A DNA stretch of 64,000 nucleotides, taken from contig NZ_JABBFX010000001.1 in NCBI RefSeq assembly GCF_012927085.1, positions 3,658,001 through 3,722,000 of the forward strand. Direction: 5' to 3'. Under the pieces are notes generated by a model. The model had not been told where the DNA came from, did no database searches, and saw only the letters and a program-made list of their open reading frames with translations. This DNA is from Ramlibacter agri. Its GTDB lineage: Bacteria > Pseudomonadota > Gammaproteobacteria > Burkholderiales > Burkholderiaceae_C. This document shows, piece by piece, positions 47,546 through 58,845 of this stretch; position 1 is the stretch's first letter, and every line of letters starts with the position of its first letter. A program made the position numbers and the translations under genes.

Positions 47546-49066
47546 TCAGCTTTCCTCGTGCAGCAGCGACAGGCCGATGGCGCCGCGGCGGCGCAGCCAC
47601 GGGCTGGGGCGATAGCGCGGGTCGCCGTACACGGTCTGCATGTTGAACAGCACTTCCAGCACGTTGGTCGGGCCCCAGCGGTTGCCCATGGCCAGCGGGC
47701 CCATCGGGTAGCCCAGGCCCAGCGTGACGGCCGTTTCCAGGTCGGCCGGCGTGCAGATGCGCTGCTGGCAGATGTCGGACGCGATATTGACGATGGTGGC
47801 CAGCACGCGCTGCGTGACGAAGCCGCCGGAGTCGCGGATGACGCTGACTGCCTTGCCGTCACGGGCGAACAGGGCGTGGGCCGCGTCGCGCATGTCAGCG
47901 CGGGTTGCCGGGTTGGTGGCCAGCACGCGGCGCTTGGTGGCGGCGTCTTCGACCAGCATGTCGATGCCCACCGTGCGGCTCGGGTCCAGGCGCTCCACGA
48001 CGGCGACCGTGGTCACGTCGAAGCCCAGCGGCGCGACGATGGTCAGCGCGTGCATCGACGGCGACTGGCCGGTCTCGATGTTCGCGCCCAGTTCCTTCAG
48101 CCGCTGCAGCAGCTCGGCGCGGCGGGCGGCGCGGGTCGACACCCACACCGGCGGCAGTTCGGCGACGGTTGGCACCGGCGGCTCGGCCGGTACTTCGGCC
48201 TTGCCGTCCACATAGCGGTAGAAGCCTTCGCCGCTCTTGCGGCCCACCACGCCGCCGGCCAGGCGCTGCGCGGTGATGACGCTGGGGCGATAGCGCGGCT
48301 CGTCGTAGTACTGGCGATAGATGGACTCCATCACCGGGTGCGAGACGTCGAGTGCGGTCAGGTCCATCAGCTCGAAGGGGCCCAGGCGGAAGCCGGCCTG
48401 GTCGCGCAGGATGCGGTCGATGGTGGCGAAATCGGCTATGCCCTCGCCGACGATGCGCAGCGCCTCGGTGTTGTAGCCGCGGCCGGCGTGGTTGACGATG
48501 AAGCCGGGCGTGTCCTGCGCCTGCACCGGCGTGTGGCCCATCTGGCGGGCATAGGTGGCGAGCTGTTCGCAGACGGCGGGCGCGGTCTTCAGCCCGGCGA
48601 CGACCTCCACCACCTTCATCAGCGGCACGGGGTTGAAGAAGTGGAAGCCGGCGAACTGCTGCGGCCGCTTCAGCGCCGCGGCGATCGAAGTCACCGACAG
48701 CGAAGACGTGTTGGTGGCCAGCACGGCGTCGGCCGCCACGATGCCTTCGAGCTCGGAGAACAGCTGCTTCTTGATGTCGAGCCGCTCGATGATGGCTTCC
48801 ACCACCAGCTGGCAGCCGGCCAGGTCCTGCAGCGAATTGGCCGGGCGCAGCCGGTCCTTGCAGGCCTGCACCGCGGCCGCGTCCATGCGGCCCTTCTGCT
48901 GCAGCCTGTCCCATTGGGAACCCAGGTCCGCCAGTGCGCGCTGCACGGCTTCGGGCTGGGTGTCATAAAGCAGGACGGTGCTGCCCGCCTGCGCTGCGAT
49001 CTGGGCGATCCCTCGCCCCATGGCGCCGGCCCCGGCCACGCCAACGGTGTTGTATTGCGTTCCCAT
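47546..49066 (-). CDS. 3-Hydroxyacyl-CoA dehydrogenase (PaaH-type, double C-terminal domain)
   Basis: NAD enzyme of 506 residues that oxidises L-3-hydroxyacyl-CoA. GAGAMGRGIAQIAAQAG is the NAD-binding loop, NTSSLSVTSIAAAL and GFHFFNPVPLMKVVEVV lead into the catalytic region with His. A second 3HCDH C-terminal domain (GGFVTQRVLATIVNIASDICQQ) follows the first, as in PaaH/PaaC of phenylacetate degradation. It heads the acyl-CoA cluster, with the hydratase gene 5 bp downstream. Confidence 0.93.
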   Translation of the reverse strand: MGTQYNTVGVAGAGAMGRGIAQIAAQAGSTVLLYDTQPEAVQRALADLGSQWDRLQQKGRMDAAAVQACKDRLRPANSLQDLAGCQLVVEAIIERLDIKKQLFSELEGIVAADAVLATNTSSLSVTSIAAALKRPQQFAGFHFFNPVPLMKVVEVVAGLKTAPAVCEQLATYARQMGHTPVQAQDTPGFIVNHAGRGYNTEALRIVGEGIADFATIDRILRDQAGFRLGPFELMDLTALDVSHPVMESIYRQYYDEPRYRPSVITAQRLAGGVVGRKSGEGFYRYVDGKAEVPAEPPVPTVAELPPVWVSTRAARRAELLQRLKELGANIETGQSPSMHALTIVAPLGFDVTTVAVVERLDPSRTVGIDMLVEDAATKRRVLATNPATRADMRDAAHALFARDGKAVSVIRDSGGFVTQRVLATIVNIASDICQQRICTPADLETAVTLGLGYPMGPLAMGNRWGPTNVLEVLFNMQTVYGDPRYRPSPWLRRRGAIGLSLLHEES

Positions 49067-49139
49067 CGGGACGAATTATGGTCGACTGCCCCGCCCCTAC
49101 TCGCCACGGCTGCGTTCCGTGCCTAGAATGCCGCTCTTG

Positions 49140-51245
49140 ATGTTGCACTCGGTAACCGTCCGTACCCTGGTTCTCGCGGCTTGCGGATGGCTGGTCGCCG
49201 CAGACGCGTCCGCGCTTTCGCTGGGCCGCGTCCGTGGCGCCGCCCTCGTGGGCCGGATGCTCGAAGTCACCGTGCCCGTCACGCTGGAAGGCACCGAAGG
49301 CGAGCCCTGCGCCGATGCGGAAGTGTTCTACGGCGAGCAGAAGATGGCCCGCGCCAGCGCCCGCTGGGAGCCGGGCCCGGACCGCCAGGGCGTGGTCCGC
49401 ATCCAGTCCTCGGTGCCGGTCGACGAACCCGTCGTGACGATCTACCTGCGGGTCGGCTGCGGCCAGAGCGTCAGCCGGCGCTTCGTGCTGCTGGCCGAGG
49501 TGCCGCCGGTCAACGAGCCGTCCTCGCCTTACGTCGGCAGCGTCCCGTCGGCACGGCCGCAACTGCCGCGCAGTGCCGAAGCCCCTGCACCGCGGCCCGC
49601 GCCGGCGCCGCGTTCCGCATCCCCCGCGACCTCCGAATCCGCGGAGCCTTCGGCGCCGCCGCCCCGGAGCTCCGCGCAACGCGCGACGGCTGCTGCCGGC
49701 GCGCCGCCCGCTCCGCCGGCGCGCGGCCCGCGCAAGCCGGTTGCCAGCGCGCCGCCGGCGGACCGCCTGAAGATAGACCTGCTGGACCTCACGAGCGAGC
49801 GCAATCCCACGCTGCGCCTCAGCCAGGAACTGCAGGTGCCGGCGCAGGCGGACCCGCAGGCGCGGCTGAATGCGGCCGCGCTGTGGGCCGCGCTGCAGCG
49901 CAGCCCCGAGGACATCCTGCAGGACGCGCGCCGCCAACAGGCGCTGGAGCGTGACCTGCAGGCCTTGCGCGCGCAGACGCAGCAGAACGCCGCCGCCGTC
50001 GGCGAGATGCGCGCCCAGGTGGAGAAGGCGCGCTCCGAGCGCCGGCAGGTGTCGCTGCTGGCCCTGGCGGGTGTGGCCGTGCTGGCTGTGCTGGCCGCCC
50101 TCATGGGCGGGCTGTGGTGGCGTGCCCGCCGGCTGGAAAACGTGCGCCGCTGGTTCGAGATGCCGCACGAGGCGGCCTCGACCGCGCCGCAGCCGCCTGC
50201 GCCCGCCGCGCCAGCGGCCACAGTGCCCACGCCGGCGGCCGCCGCGCCGGTGGCGCTGGGCCCGGCCGCCGCCGCGGCCATCGCCTCGGTGACGTCCTCG
50301 GGCTTCGGCAGCCTGCCGTCGGACTTCCACGTCAGCCAGGGCGGCACGGTCCGGATGGTGGGCGTGCAGGAACTGATCGACGTCCACGACAAGGCCGATT
50401 TCTTCTTCGCGCTCGGCCAGCACGACCAGGCCATCGCCATCCTGGAATCGCACGTGCACGACCAGGTGGAGACCAGCGCGCTGGCCTGGATGGACCTGCT
50501 GGAGCAGTACCACAAGCTGGACCGCCGGGCCGACTACGAGCGGCTGCGCTCCGAGTTCCGCCAGCGCTTCGCGGTGCAGGTGCCCGACTTCGACCATTTC
50601 GACCAGCCGACCAGCTCGCTGGAGAACTACGGCCGCGCGCTGAGCCGCATCGTGGCGTTGTGGCCGTCCAAGCGCGTGCTGAACGTGATCGAGGAGTCGA
50701 TCTTCCGCAAGCCGGGGCTGCCCGGCGCCGAGCCTTTCAGCCTGGAGGCCTACCGCGAGCTGGTGCTGCTGTACCACATCGCCAAGGACGTGGCCCCGGA
50801 GGACGACAGCGTGTCGGCCCCGCTGGAGTACCGCGCGACCGATTTCCCCGCCACCTCGCTGCAACCCTTGAACACCCTGGACACCGTCGAACGCACCGTC
50901 CTCACGCGCCCGCAAGCCCTGGCCGCCGAACCGCCGGCTGCCGCGAAGCCGGCGCTGGATGCGAAGCCGGAGCCGGAGCCCGAGCGCACCGGCACGCCGC
51001 CGCACGCGGTGCCGCCGGAAGAGGCGACCGTGGTGATGGGCCAGCCGGACTTCGACCTGGACATGGATCTCGGCGAGGACCGCGACCACCTCATGGTGCC
51101 GCCTTCCTCGCCGCGCATCGGGCTCGACATCGACCTGGACTCCCCGGAGCAGGCGCCGCGCGAGCTGCCGCCGCTGGATTTCGACACCAGCGAGTTCGAC
51201 GGCTGGAATACGCAGGACCCTGGCGAGCCGCCGCCGCGGCGCTGA
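49140..51245 (+). CDS. FimV-like inner-membrane protein
   Basis: The 701-residue product has a signal peptide (LHSVTVRTLVLAACGWLVAADASA), the FimV N-terminal domain (LSLGRVRGAALVGRMLEVTVPVTLEG), a Pro/Ala-rich linker of about 100 residues, a coiled coil (about 265-310), a membrane segment (VSLLALAGVAVLAVLAALMGG) and a cytoplasmic part with a TPR-like section and acidic tail. FimV-like proteins organise polar structures and type IV pili. TAGAAT at 49124-49129 looks like the -10 element, which favours ATG 49140 over the in-frame ATG 49128 that lies inside it. No other pilus gene is nearby. Confidence 0.82.
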   Translation: MLHSVTVRTLVLAACGWLVAADASALSLGRVRGAALVGRMLEVTVPVTLEGTEGEPCADAEVFYGEQKMARASARWEPGPDRQGVVRIQSSVPVDEPVVTIYLRVGCGQSVSRRFVLLAEVPPVNEPSSPYVGSVPSARPQLPRSAEAPAPRPAPAPRSASPATSESAEPSAPPPRSSAQRATAAAGAPPAPPARGPRKPVASAPPADRLKIDLLDLTSERNPTLRLSQELQVPAQADPQARLNAAALWAALQRSPEDILQDARRQQALERDLQALRAQTQQNAAAVGEMRAQVEKARSERRQVSLLALAGVAVLAVLAALMGGLWWRARRLENVRRWFEMPHEAASTAPQPPAPAAPAATVPTPAAAAPVALGPAAAAAIASVTSSGFGSLPSDFHVSQGGTVRMVGVQELIDVHDKADFFFALGQHDQAIAILESHVHDQVETSALAWMDLLEQYHKLDRRADYERLRSEFRQRFAVQVPDFDHFDQPTSSLENYGRALSRIVALWPSKRVLNVIEESIFRKPGLPGAEPFSLEAYRELVLLYHIAKDVAPEDDSVSAPLEYRATDFPATSLQPLNTLDTVERTVLTRPQALAAEPPAAAKPALDAKPEPEPERTGTPPHAVPPEEATVVMGQPDFDLDMDLGEDRDHLMVPPSSPRIGLDIDLDSPEQAPRELPPLDFDTSEFDGWNTQDPGEPPPRR

Positions 51246-51251
51246 ATCCGG

Positions 51252-52439
51252 TCAGGTCGCCCGGCGCGCGAACCGCGTCGCCAGCGCGCTGGCCACCATC
51301 GCCGCCAGCAGCCCCGCGAGGCCGGCCCAGTGCAGCCAGTCCATGGCGTCGCGCGCGATCAGCCAGCCCCCGACCGCCGCGCCGATGGCCTGGCCGGCAT
51401 ACATCGCCGAGGAATTCAGGGCCACAGAGGCTGCCGCCAGCGGCGGGGCGATGCCGACCAGGCGCGCCTGCTGCGCCGAGTTGGACGAGAAGCAGCCCAG
51501 CGCCCAGGGCACGGTGACCAGCGCAGCGAGCCAAGGCGTGGTGCCGAGCGGATAGGCCGCGAGCGACAGCGCCATCAAGCCCACGGCGATCATCACCGAG
51601 CGATGCACGCCCAGCCGGTCGATATAGCGCGTCATGAGCACGTTGCCCAGCAGGCCGAACACGCCGAAGGACAGGAAGTACAGGCTCAGGGCCGTGGGGC
51701 CCGAGTCCAGCTTCTGCTTGAAGTAGGGCGCGAAATAGGAGAACAGCACGAACTGGCCGGCGGCGTACAGCACCGTCACCAGGCAGGTCGTCATCAGCGC
51801 GCGGGAACGGAAGGTGGCTTGCCAGTCTTGCGCCGACAGCGCAGGCGGCCGCACCCCTTGCGGCATCGCGCGCCAGACCCACGCGGCGCTGAGCAGGCTG
51901 ACCACGGCCACCAGGCCGAAGGCCCAGCGCCAGCCGAGCGTGCCGCCCACCCAGGCCGCGAGCGGCATGCCCAGCACCGAGGCCAGTGACCAGCCGACGA
52001 AGATGAAGGTGATGGCGCGCCCGCGCTGCGCGCCGGGCACCAGCAGGCCCACGCAGGCCGCGGCCTGCGGCGTGAAGACCGCGGGCGGCACCAGGGCCAG
52101 CACGCGCAGCGGCAGCAGCCAGGCGAAGGAGGGCGCCAGTGCGCAGGCCAGGTGCAGCAGGGCGTACCAGGCCATGGACAGCGCCAGCAACTGGCGCCGG
52201 TCCCAGCCGGCCACCACTGCCGCCAGCAGCGGTGCGCCCAGGCACATCAGCAGCGCCCCGGCCGTCATCAGCTGGCCGGCCGTGGCGACCGGCACGGCGA
52301 GGGACGTGCTGATGTCGTTCAGCGTCCCTGGCACCACCATCACGCCGGTCCCGATAACGAAGTTGCCGGCCAGCAGCGCCCACAGCACGGGCGGGTTGCC
52401 GGCGCGCGGCGCAGCTTCGAGGGTGGCGGTGGATGACAC
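51252..52439 (-). CDS. MFS transporter (12-segment, AraJ/Bcr-like)
   Basis: Membrane protein of 395 residues with twelve predicted segments. GNFVIGTGVMVVPGTLNDISTSL is the first segment and loop, GRAITFIFVGWSLASVLGMPLAAWVGG resembles the sugar/drug efflux branch. GGAGG lies five bases before the GTG at 52437-52439, which fixes the start; the frame upstream is a shadow of the dehydrogenase gene. Substrate unknown. Confidence 0.87.
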   Translation of the reverse strand: MSSTATLEAAPRAGNPPVLWALLAGNFVIGTGVMVVPGTLNDISTSLAVPVATAGQLMTAGALLMCLGAPLLAAVVAGWDRRQLLALSMAWYALLHLACALAPSFAWLLPLRVLALVPPAVFTPQAAACVGLLVPGAQRGRAITFIFVGWSLASVLGMPLAAWVGGTLGWRWAFGLVAVVSLLSAAWVWRAMPQGVRPPALSAQDWQATFRSRALMTTCLVTVLYAAGQFVLFSYFAPYFKQKLDSGPTALSLYFLSFGVFGLLGNVLMTRYIDRLGVHRSVMIAVGLMALSLAAYPLGTTPWLAALVTVPWALGCFSSNSAQQARLVGIAPPLAAASVALNSSAMYAGQAIGAAVGGWLIARDAMDWLHWAGLAGLLAAMVASALATRFARRAT

Positions 52440-52462
52440 GGGGACCTCCGCGCTGCGCGCGG

Positions 52463-53470
52463 TTACCGGCGGACCTGCAATGCGCCCGGGTTGACGATGT
52501 TGGTGGGCGTGCCCTTGATGAAGTTGACCACGTTGTCGAAAGCCGCGCCGAAGTAGAGCTCGTAGCTTTCCTGCTCGACGTAGCCGATGTGCGGCGTGCA
52601 GATGCAGTTTTCCAGCCGCAGCAGCGCGTGGCCCTGAAGTATCGGTTCGCTCTCGAAGACGTCGACGGCGGCGAAGCCCGGCCGGCCGCGGTTCAGGCCG
52701 GCGATCAGCGCTTCCGGCTCGATCAGCTCCGCGCGCGAGGTGTTCACCAGCATCGAGGTGGGCTTCATGCGGTTGAGGTCGTCCAGCTTGACGATGCCGA
52801 AAGTCTCCTCGTTCAGGCGCATGTGCAGCGACAACACGTCGCTTTCGGCGAAGAGTTCCTCGCGGCTGGTGGCGGCCAGGTAGCCGTCGCTTTCGGCCTT
52901 GGCGCGCGACTCCGGGCTGCCCCAGACCTGCACGCGCATGCCGAAGGCCTTGCCGTAGCCGGCGACCAGCTGGCCGATCTTGCCGTAGCCCCAGATGCCC
53001 AGCGTCTTGCCGCGCAGCACCATGCCGACGCCGAAATTGGCCGGCATGGAGGCGGACTTCATGCCGGACTGCTGCCAGGCGCCGTGCTTCAGGCTGCTGA
53101 TGTACTGCGGCAGGCGGCGCATGGCCGTCATGATCAGTGCCCAGGTCAGTTCGGCCGGGGCGATGGGCGAGCCCACGCCCTCGGCCACGGCGATGCCGCG
53201 CTCGGTGCAGGCTTCGATGTCGACGTGCGAGCCGACCCGGCCCGTCTGCGAGATCAGCTTGAGGCGGGGCAGCTTCTCGACCAGCTGGCGAGTGATGGAG
53301 CTGCGCTCGCGGATCAGCACGATCACGTCGGCGTCGCGCAGGCGCACCGACAGCTGGCCGATGCCCTTGACGGTATTGGTGAAGACTTTGGCCGGGTACG
53401 GCTCCAGCTTGGTTGCGCATTGCAGCTTGCGCACCGCGTCCTGGTAGTCGTCGAGGATGACGATGTTCAT
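52463..53470 (-). CDS. D-isomer-specific 2-hydroxyacid dehydrogenase
   Basis: NAD(P) enzyme of 335 residues. GIWGYGKIGQLVAGYGKAFG is the nucleotide-binding loop; the catalytic residues lie in NTSRAELIE (Arg), VFESEPI (Glu) and CTPHIGYVE (His). It resembles phosphoglycerate dehydrogenase-like enzymes, but lacks a C-terminal ACT domain, so serine synthesis is not indicated. Starts at ATG 53468-53470, divergent from the DUF1993 gene. Confidence 0.9.
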   Translation of the reverse strand: MNIVILDDYQDAVRKLQCATKLEPYPAKVFTNTVKGIGQLSVRLRDADVIVLIRERSSITRQLVEKLPRLKLISQTGRVGSHVDIEACTERGIAVAEGVGSPIAPAELTWALIMTAMRRLPQYISSLKHGAWQQSGMKSASMPANFGVGMVLRGKTLGIWGYGKIGQLVAGYGKAFGMRVQVWGSPESRAKAESDGYLAATSREELFAESDVLSLHMRLNEETFGIVKLDDLNRMKPTSMLVNTSRAELIEPEALIAGLNRGRPGFAAVDVFESEPILQGHALLRLENCICTPHIGYVEQESYELYFGAAFDNVVNFIKGTPTNIVNPGALQVRR

Positions 53471-53570
53471 GCCCGGATTGTGCCTTGAGCGATCCACCCG
53501 CCGCTGCGAGGGCTCCCGGTGGGCGCTACGATGGCGGGCTCTGAACAACAGGCTCCCCGGAGATTCTTCG

Positions 53571-54083
53571 ATGACGATGTCCATGTATTCCGCCAGTGTT
53601 CCCGTGTTCCAGCACATGCTGAAGAACCTGGTCCATATCCTCGACAAGGGCGAGCAGTCCGCGGCTGCCCGCAAGTTGGACCCGACAGCGCTCACCACCT
53701 ACCGGCTTGCGCCCGACATGCTTCCCTTCACGAAGCAGATCATGATTGCCTGCGACGCCGCCAAGCTGGGTGTCGCCCGCATTTCCGGCCTGGAAGCCCC
53801 CAAGTTCGACGACAGCGAGGCCTCCTTCCCCGAGCTCAAGGACCGCGTCCAGAAGACGCTGGACTGGCTGGCCACCGTGCCGGCCAGCGCGCTGGACGGC
53901 ACCGAGGACAAGGACATCACCTTCCCCATCGGCCGCGAGAACACCCGCACGATGAAGGCGCAGGCCTATCTCACCACCTGGGTCCTGCCCAACATGTTCT
54001 TCCACATCACCACCGCCTACGCCATCCTGCGGCACAACGGCGTGGACCTGGGCAAGCAGGACTACCTGGTCGGCGCGCGTTAA
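53571..54083 (+). CDS. DUF1993 domain protein
   Basis: Helical protein of 170 residues: MYSASVPVFQHMLKNLVHILDK, IACDAAKLGVARISGLE and WVLPNMFFHITTAYAILRHNGVDLGK are the DUF1993 landmarks. The family belongs to the DinB-like four-helix group but has no known activity. GGAG lies eight bases before ATG 53571. The stop overlaps the convergent small gene by 4 bp. Confidence 0.88.
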   Translation: MTMSMYSASVPVFQHMLKNLVHILDKGEQSAAARKLDPTALTTYRLAPDMLPFTKQIMIACDAAKLGVARISGLEAPKFDDSEASFPELKDRVQKTLDWLATVPASALDGTEDKDITFPIGRENTRTMKAQAYLTTWVLPNMFFHITTAYAILRHNGVDLGKQDYLVGAR

Positions 54084-54343
54084 GCGGCCTCCTGCGCCGC
54101 CAGCCGGTCGAGCTCGGCGCAGACGTCCGCCATGCGGCCGGAGATGACCAGCCGGCCGCTGCCGGTGCCGGCATCGAGCACGCGCACCACGCGCAAGGGC
54201 TTGGCCGGCGCTGCCGGCGCCGGGTAGGCCACGCGCAGCGGCGCGGACGGCGTGCGCGGCGGCTGCGGACCACCGGCCAGCCACTGGACGAAGGCCTGCA
54301 GCGGTGCGAACAGCTGCGGAAGGGAGAAGGTTGCGGTTGCCAT
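54080..54343 (-). CDS. Small conserved hypothetical protein downstream of lexA
   Basis: The 87-residue product (MATATFSLPQLFAPLQAFVQW) has a Pro/Ala-rich middle and a C-terminal segment LDAGTGSGRLVISGRMADVCAELDRL. AAGGAG seven bases before the ATG supports translation. I recognise no domain. It follows lexA on the same strand after 115 bp, where SOS genes such as sulA occur in other bacteria, but it shows no resemblance to SulA that I can see. Confidence 0.6.
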   Translation of the reverse strand: MATATFSLPQLFAPLQAFVQWLAGGPQPPRTPSAPLRVAYPAPAAPAKPLRVVRVLDAGTGSGRLVISGRMADVCAELDRLAAQEAA

Positions 54344-54458
54344 GCGGAAGCTCCTTGGGGTTACGCACAGGCAGGATTGCGAAAACAGGGCTGCCGGCGC
54401 AGGGTGATGGCGCATCCGCGCGCCATACGCCTGCCACCTGCGGCGGCAGCCGGAGGCC

Positions 54459-55136
54459 TTACATCAACATCGTGTTGCGAATGAGGCCGACGGCGATGCC
54501 TTCGACTTCGAAGGGTTCGCCGGGCTCCACCACGATGGTGGGGTAGTCGGGGTTTTCGGCGTGCAGCTCGATCAGGTGCTTGTTGCGGCGGAAGCGCTTG
54601 ACGGTGACGTCGTCGCCCAGGCGGGCCACGATGATCTGGCCGTTCTTGGCTTCCTTGGTGGACTGCACGGCGAGCAGGTCGCCGTCCATGATGCCGGCGT
54701 CGCGCATCGACATGCCGCGCACCTTCAGCAGGTAGTCCGGCCGGCGCTGGAACAGCCCGCTTTCGACGTAATAGGTGCGATCGACGTGTTCCTGCGCCAG
54801 GATGGGCGAACCGGCGGCGACGCGGCCCACCAGCGGCAGCCCGAGCTGCGCCAGGCTGGGCAGCGGCAGGTCGAACTGCTTGATGCGGTTTTCGTGGATG
54901 GAGCGCAGCGTTTCGCCCTTGAGGCGGATGCCGCGCGAGGTGCCGCTCACCAGTTCGATGACGCCCTTGCGCGCGAGGGCCTGCAAGTGCTCCTCGGCCG
55001 CGTTGGCCGACTTGAAGCCGAGTTCGGCGGCGATTTCCGCGCGGGTGGGCGGCGCGCCCGTACGAGCAATGGCGCTCTGGATCAGGTCCAGAATCTGTTG
55101 CTGGCGGGCAGTGAGCTTCGGGGCTTCGTCGATCAT
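54459..55136 (-). CDS. lexA: LexA repressor
   Basis: SOS regulator of 225 residues. The N-terminal winged helix ([30 protein letters not shown]) binds SOS boxes. The self-cleavage site is Ala108-Gly109 (VAAGS), with catalytic Ser143 in GMSMRDAGI and Lys180 in DVTVKRF, all intact. Two LexA boxes lie between its start and the divergent asparaginase gene, so it should repress itself. Confidence 0.97.
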   Translation of the reverse strand: MIDEAPKLTARQQQILDLIQSAIARTGAPPTRAEIAAELGFKSANAAEEHLQALARKGVIELVSGTSRGIRLKGETLRSIHENRIKQFDLPLPSLAQLGLPLVGRVAAGSPILAQEHVDRTYYVESGLFQRRPDYLLKVRGMSMRDAGIMDGDLLAVQSTKEAKNGQIIVARLGDDVTVKRFRRNKHLIELHAENPDYPTIVVEPGEPFEVEGIAVGLIRNTMLM

Positions 55137-55156
55137 CGCGGCTCCTGGCGGAATAA

Positions 55157-55191
55157 CTGTTTCGATATCCAGTAGCTGTATTTTTCAACAG
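55157..55191. promoter_or_regulatory. Two LexA (SOS) boxes between lexA and the asparaginase gene
   Basis: CTGTATTTTTCAACAG (55176-55191) is CTGT-N8-ACAG reading on either strand. A second, imperfect box CTGT-N8-CCAG lies at 55157-55172. The pair sits 20-55 bp before the lexA ATG and within 20 bp of the asparaginase GTG at 55209, so both genes could be repressed by LexA. Confidence 0.75.
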
Positions 55192-55208
55192 TTCGGACGG
55201 GAACGCAA

Positions 55209-56893
<1,685 letters not shown>

Positions 56894-56913
56894 TCAGGGA
56901 ACTTACGCGTTGA

Positions 56914-57666
56914 CTACGCGAAGTGCCGGCGCACGCGCTCCAGGTCCTCGGGGGTGTCGACGCCTGCGCCCGGGTCGGCTTCGGTCACGTGCACCGCGAT
57001 GCGGTGGCCGTGCCAGAGCGCGCGCAGTTGCTCCAGCGCCTCGCAGCTTTCCACCGGCGCCTGCGGCAGCGCGGGGAACTGGCGCAGGAAGCCGGCGCGG
57101 TAGCCGTAGATGCCGATGTGGCGCAGCGGGCGCGGTTCGGGCAGGGCGGTGATGCCCTGGGCGAAGCCATCGCGCCACCAGGGCAGCGGCGCCCGGCTGA
57201 AATACATGGCGATGCCGTCGGCCTGCAGCACCACCTTCACGACGTTGGGGCTGGTGAACTCCTCGATGCTCGCGATCGGGTGCGCGGCCGTGCTCATGCT
57301 GGCCTGCGGCCGCTCGTGCAGCAGGCGCGCCACCGCGTCGATCAGCGCGGGGTCGATCAGCGGCTCGTCACCCTGCACGTTGACGACCGCGTCGTCGCCT
57401 TGCAGGCCCAGCTTCGTGCAGGCCTCGGCGAGCCGGTCGCTGCCCGAAGGATGGTCGGCGCGCGTCAGCACCACTTCGACGCCGTGCGCGCGGCAGGCCT
57501 CGGCGATGCGTTCGCTGTCGGCGGCCACCACCACGCGGCTGGCAGACGAAAGACGGGCGCGCTGCGCCACGCGCACCACCATCGGCAGGCCGGCGATGTC
57601 CGCGAGCGGCTTGTCCGGCAGGCGGGTGGAGGCGAGCCGCGCCGGAATCAGGACGGTGTACTGCAT
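56914..57666 (-). CDS. kdsB: 3-Deoxy-manno-octulosonate cytidylyltransferase (CMP-KDO synthetase)
   Basis: Activates KDO with CTP for lipopolysaccharide core assembly. The 250-residue enzyme has [16 protein letters not shown] at the N-terminus, [15 protein letters not shown] and [11 protein letters not shown], the nucleotide and metal sites of KdsB. It starts 7 bp after the trm112 stop in the LPS/export block exbB-exbD-lpxK-trm112-kdsB. Confidence 0.96.
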   Translation of the reverse strand: MQYTVLIPARLASTRLPDKPLADIAGLPMVVRVAQRARLSSASRVVVAADSERIAEACRAHGVEVVLTRADHPSGSDRLAEACTKLGLQGDDAVVNVQGDEPLIDPALIDAVARLLHERPQASMSTAAHPIASIEEFTSPNVVKVVLQADGIAMYFSRAPLPWWRDGFAQGITALPEPRPLRHIGIYGYRAGFLRQFPALPQAPVESCEALEQLRALWHGHRIAVHVTEADPGAGVDTPEDLERVRRHFA

Positions 57667-57673
57667 GCCGCCT

Positions 57674-57880
57674 TCAGGCCACGGGCGTGCGGGGTGGCAG
57701 GCGCTCGAGCTCTTCGTCGCTGAGCGTGCGCGCTTCTTCTTCCAGCATCACCGGAATACCGTCGCGGATGGGATAGGCGAGGCGGGCGCTGCGCGACAGC
57801 AGTTCCTGCCGCTCGCGGTCGTAGTCCAGCGGCCCCTTGGTCACGGGGCACACCAGCAGCTCAAGCAGTCGGTGATCCAT
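57674..57880 (-). CDS. Trm112 family protein (UPF0434)
   Basis: Small 68-residue protein with [26 protein letters not shown] and [19 protein letters not shown], the family pattern. Homologues bind and activate several methyltransferases. Its start lies 20 bp inside the end of lpxK. Position between lpxK and kdsB is conserved in betaproteobacteria. Confidence 0.93.
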   Translation of the reverse strand: MDHRLLELLVCPVTKGPLDYDRERQELLSRSARLAYPIRDGIPVMLEEEARTLSDEELERLPPRTPVA

Positions 57881-58841
57881 CCGGCGATGATAGCTTCGCC
57901 TCCAGCAGGCGATCGAGCTCCGGCCAGAAGGCAGGTGCGATCTCCACCTCCAGCGGTACCGCCCAGGCGTCGGGCCGCAGCCGCCAGAGCTTCACCGCGT
58001 CCTTCTCCGTGCAGACCAGCGTGGCCTGCGGATCGAGTCCGCTCGCGTCGGCGAAGTCGTGGTGGTCGGGCAGGGCGGTCGTGCGCGCGAGCTGCAGGCC
58101 GGCGGCGCGCAGCATCGCGAAGAAGGGCTCCGGGTTGGCGATGCCCGCCACGGCCTGGATGTTTTGCCCCGCCAGGCTGGTGAGCGGCATGCGGGTGCCG
58201 TCGGCGCGGACGGCAGTGGACGCGAGGCCGCGCTTGATGTCGTGGCCCGCGATCGCCGGCAGCTGTGGCGGCCGCAGCACCAGGTCCACGTGGCGCGGCC
58301 AGGGTTCGCGCAGCGGGCCGGCCGGCAGCAGCCAGCCGTTGCCCAGGCCGCGGGCATCGAACACGCAGACTTCCAGGTCGCGCGCGAGCGCATGGTGCTG
58401 CAGGCCGTCGTCGCTGACGATCACCTGCGTGGCCGGATAGGCGGCCAGCAGCGCCCGCCCGGCTTCCGCGCGCTTGCCGGCCACGAACACCGGCACGCCA
58501 GACTTTCTTTTCAGCAGCAGGGGTTCGTCGCCGGCGCGGGACGGCACGTCGTCCGCCTGGACCTCGGTGGTGCCATCGCCGCTGCGTCCATAGCCACGCG
58601 AGACGATGCCGACCGCGAAGCCGCGTTTGCGCAGGTGCTCGACGATCGCCAGCACCACCGGCGTCTTCCCCGCACCGCCGGCCACGACGTTGCCGACGAC
58701 GATGACGCGAACCGGGAGATGCTCGGCGCGGGCGTTGCGGCGATCCAGCGCCGCGCCGGCGCGATACAGCAGCGACAGCGGCCACAGCACGCGGGCCAGC
58801 GGGCCGCGCGCCAGCCAGGCGCGCTGCAACGCCGCCCGCAT
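57861..58841 (-). CDS. lpxK: Tetraacyldisaccharide 4'-kinase
   Basis: Phosphorylates lipid A precursor at the 4' position at the inner membrane. The 326-residue protein has a membrane-proximal N-terminal helix ([17 protein letters not shown]), P-loop [20 protein letters not shown], and [10 protein letters not shown], all LpxK landmarks. The gene starts 4 bp after exbD and overlaps trm112 by 20 bp. Confidence 0.95.
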   Translation of the reverse strand: MRAALQRAWLARGPLARVLWPLSLLYRAGAALDRRNARAEHLPVRVIVVGNVVAGGAGKTPVVLAIVEHLRKRGFAVGIVSRGYGRSGDGTTEVQADDVPSRAGDEPLLLKRKSGVPVFVAGKRAEAGRALLAAYPATQVIVSDDGLQHHALARDLEVCVFDARGLGNGWLLPAGPLREPWPRHVDLVLRPPQLPAIAGHDIKRGLASTAVRADGTRMPLTSLAGQNIQAVAGIANPEPFFAMLRAAGLQLARTTALPDHHDFADASGLDPQATLVCTEKDAVKLWRLRPDAWAVPLEVEIAPAFWPELDRLLEAKLSSPDGSPTA

Positions 58842-58845
58842 GGGG

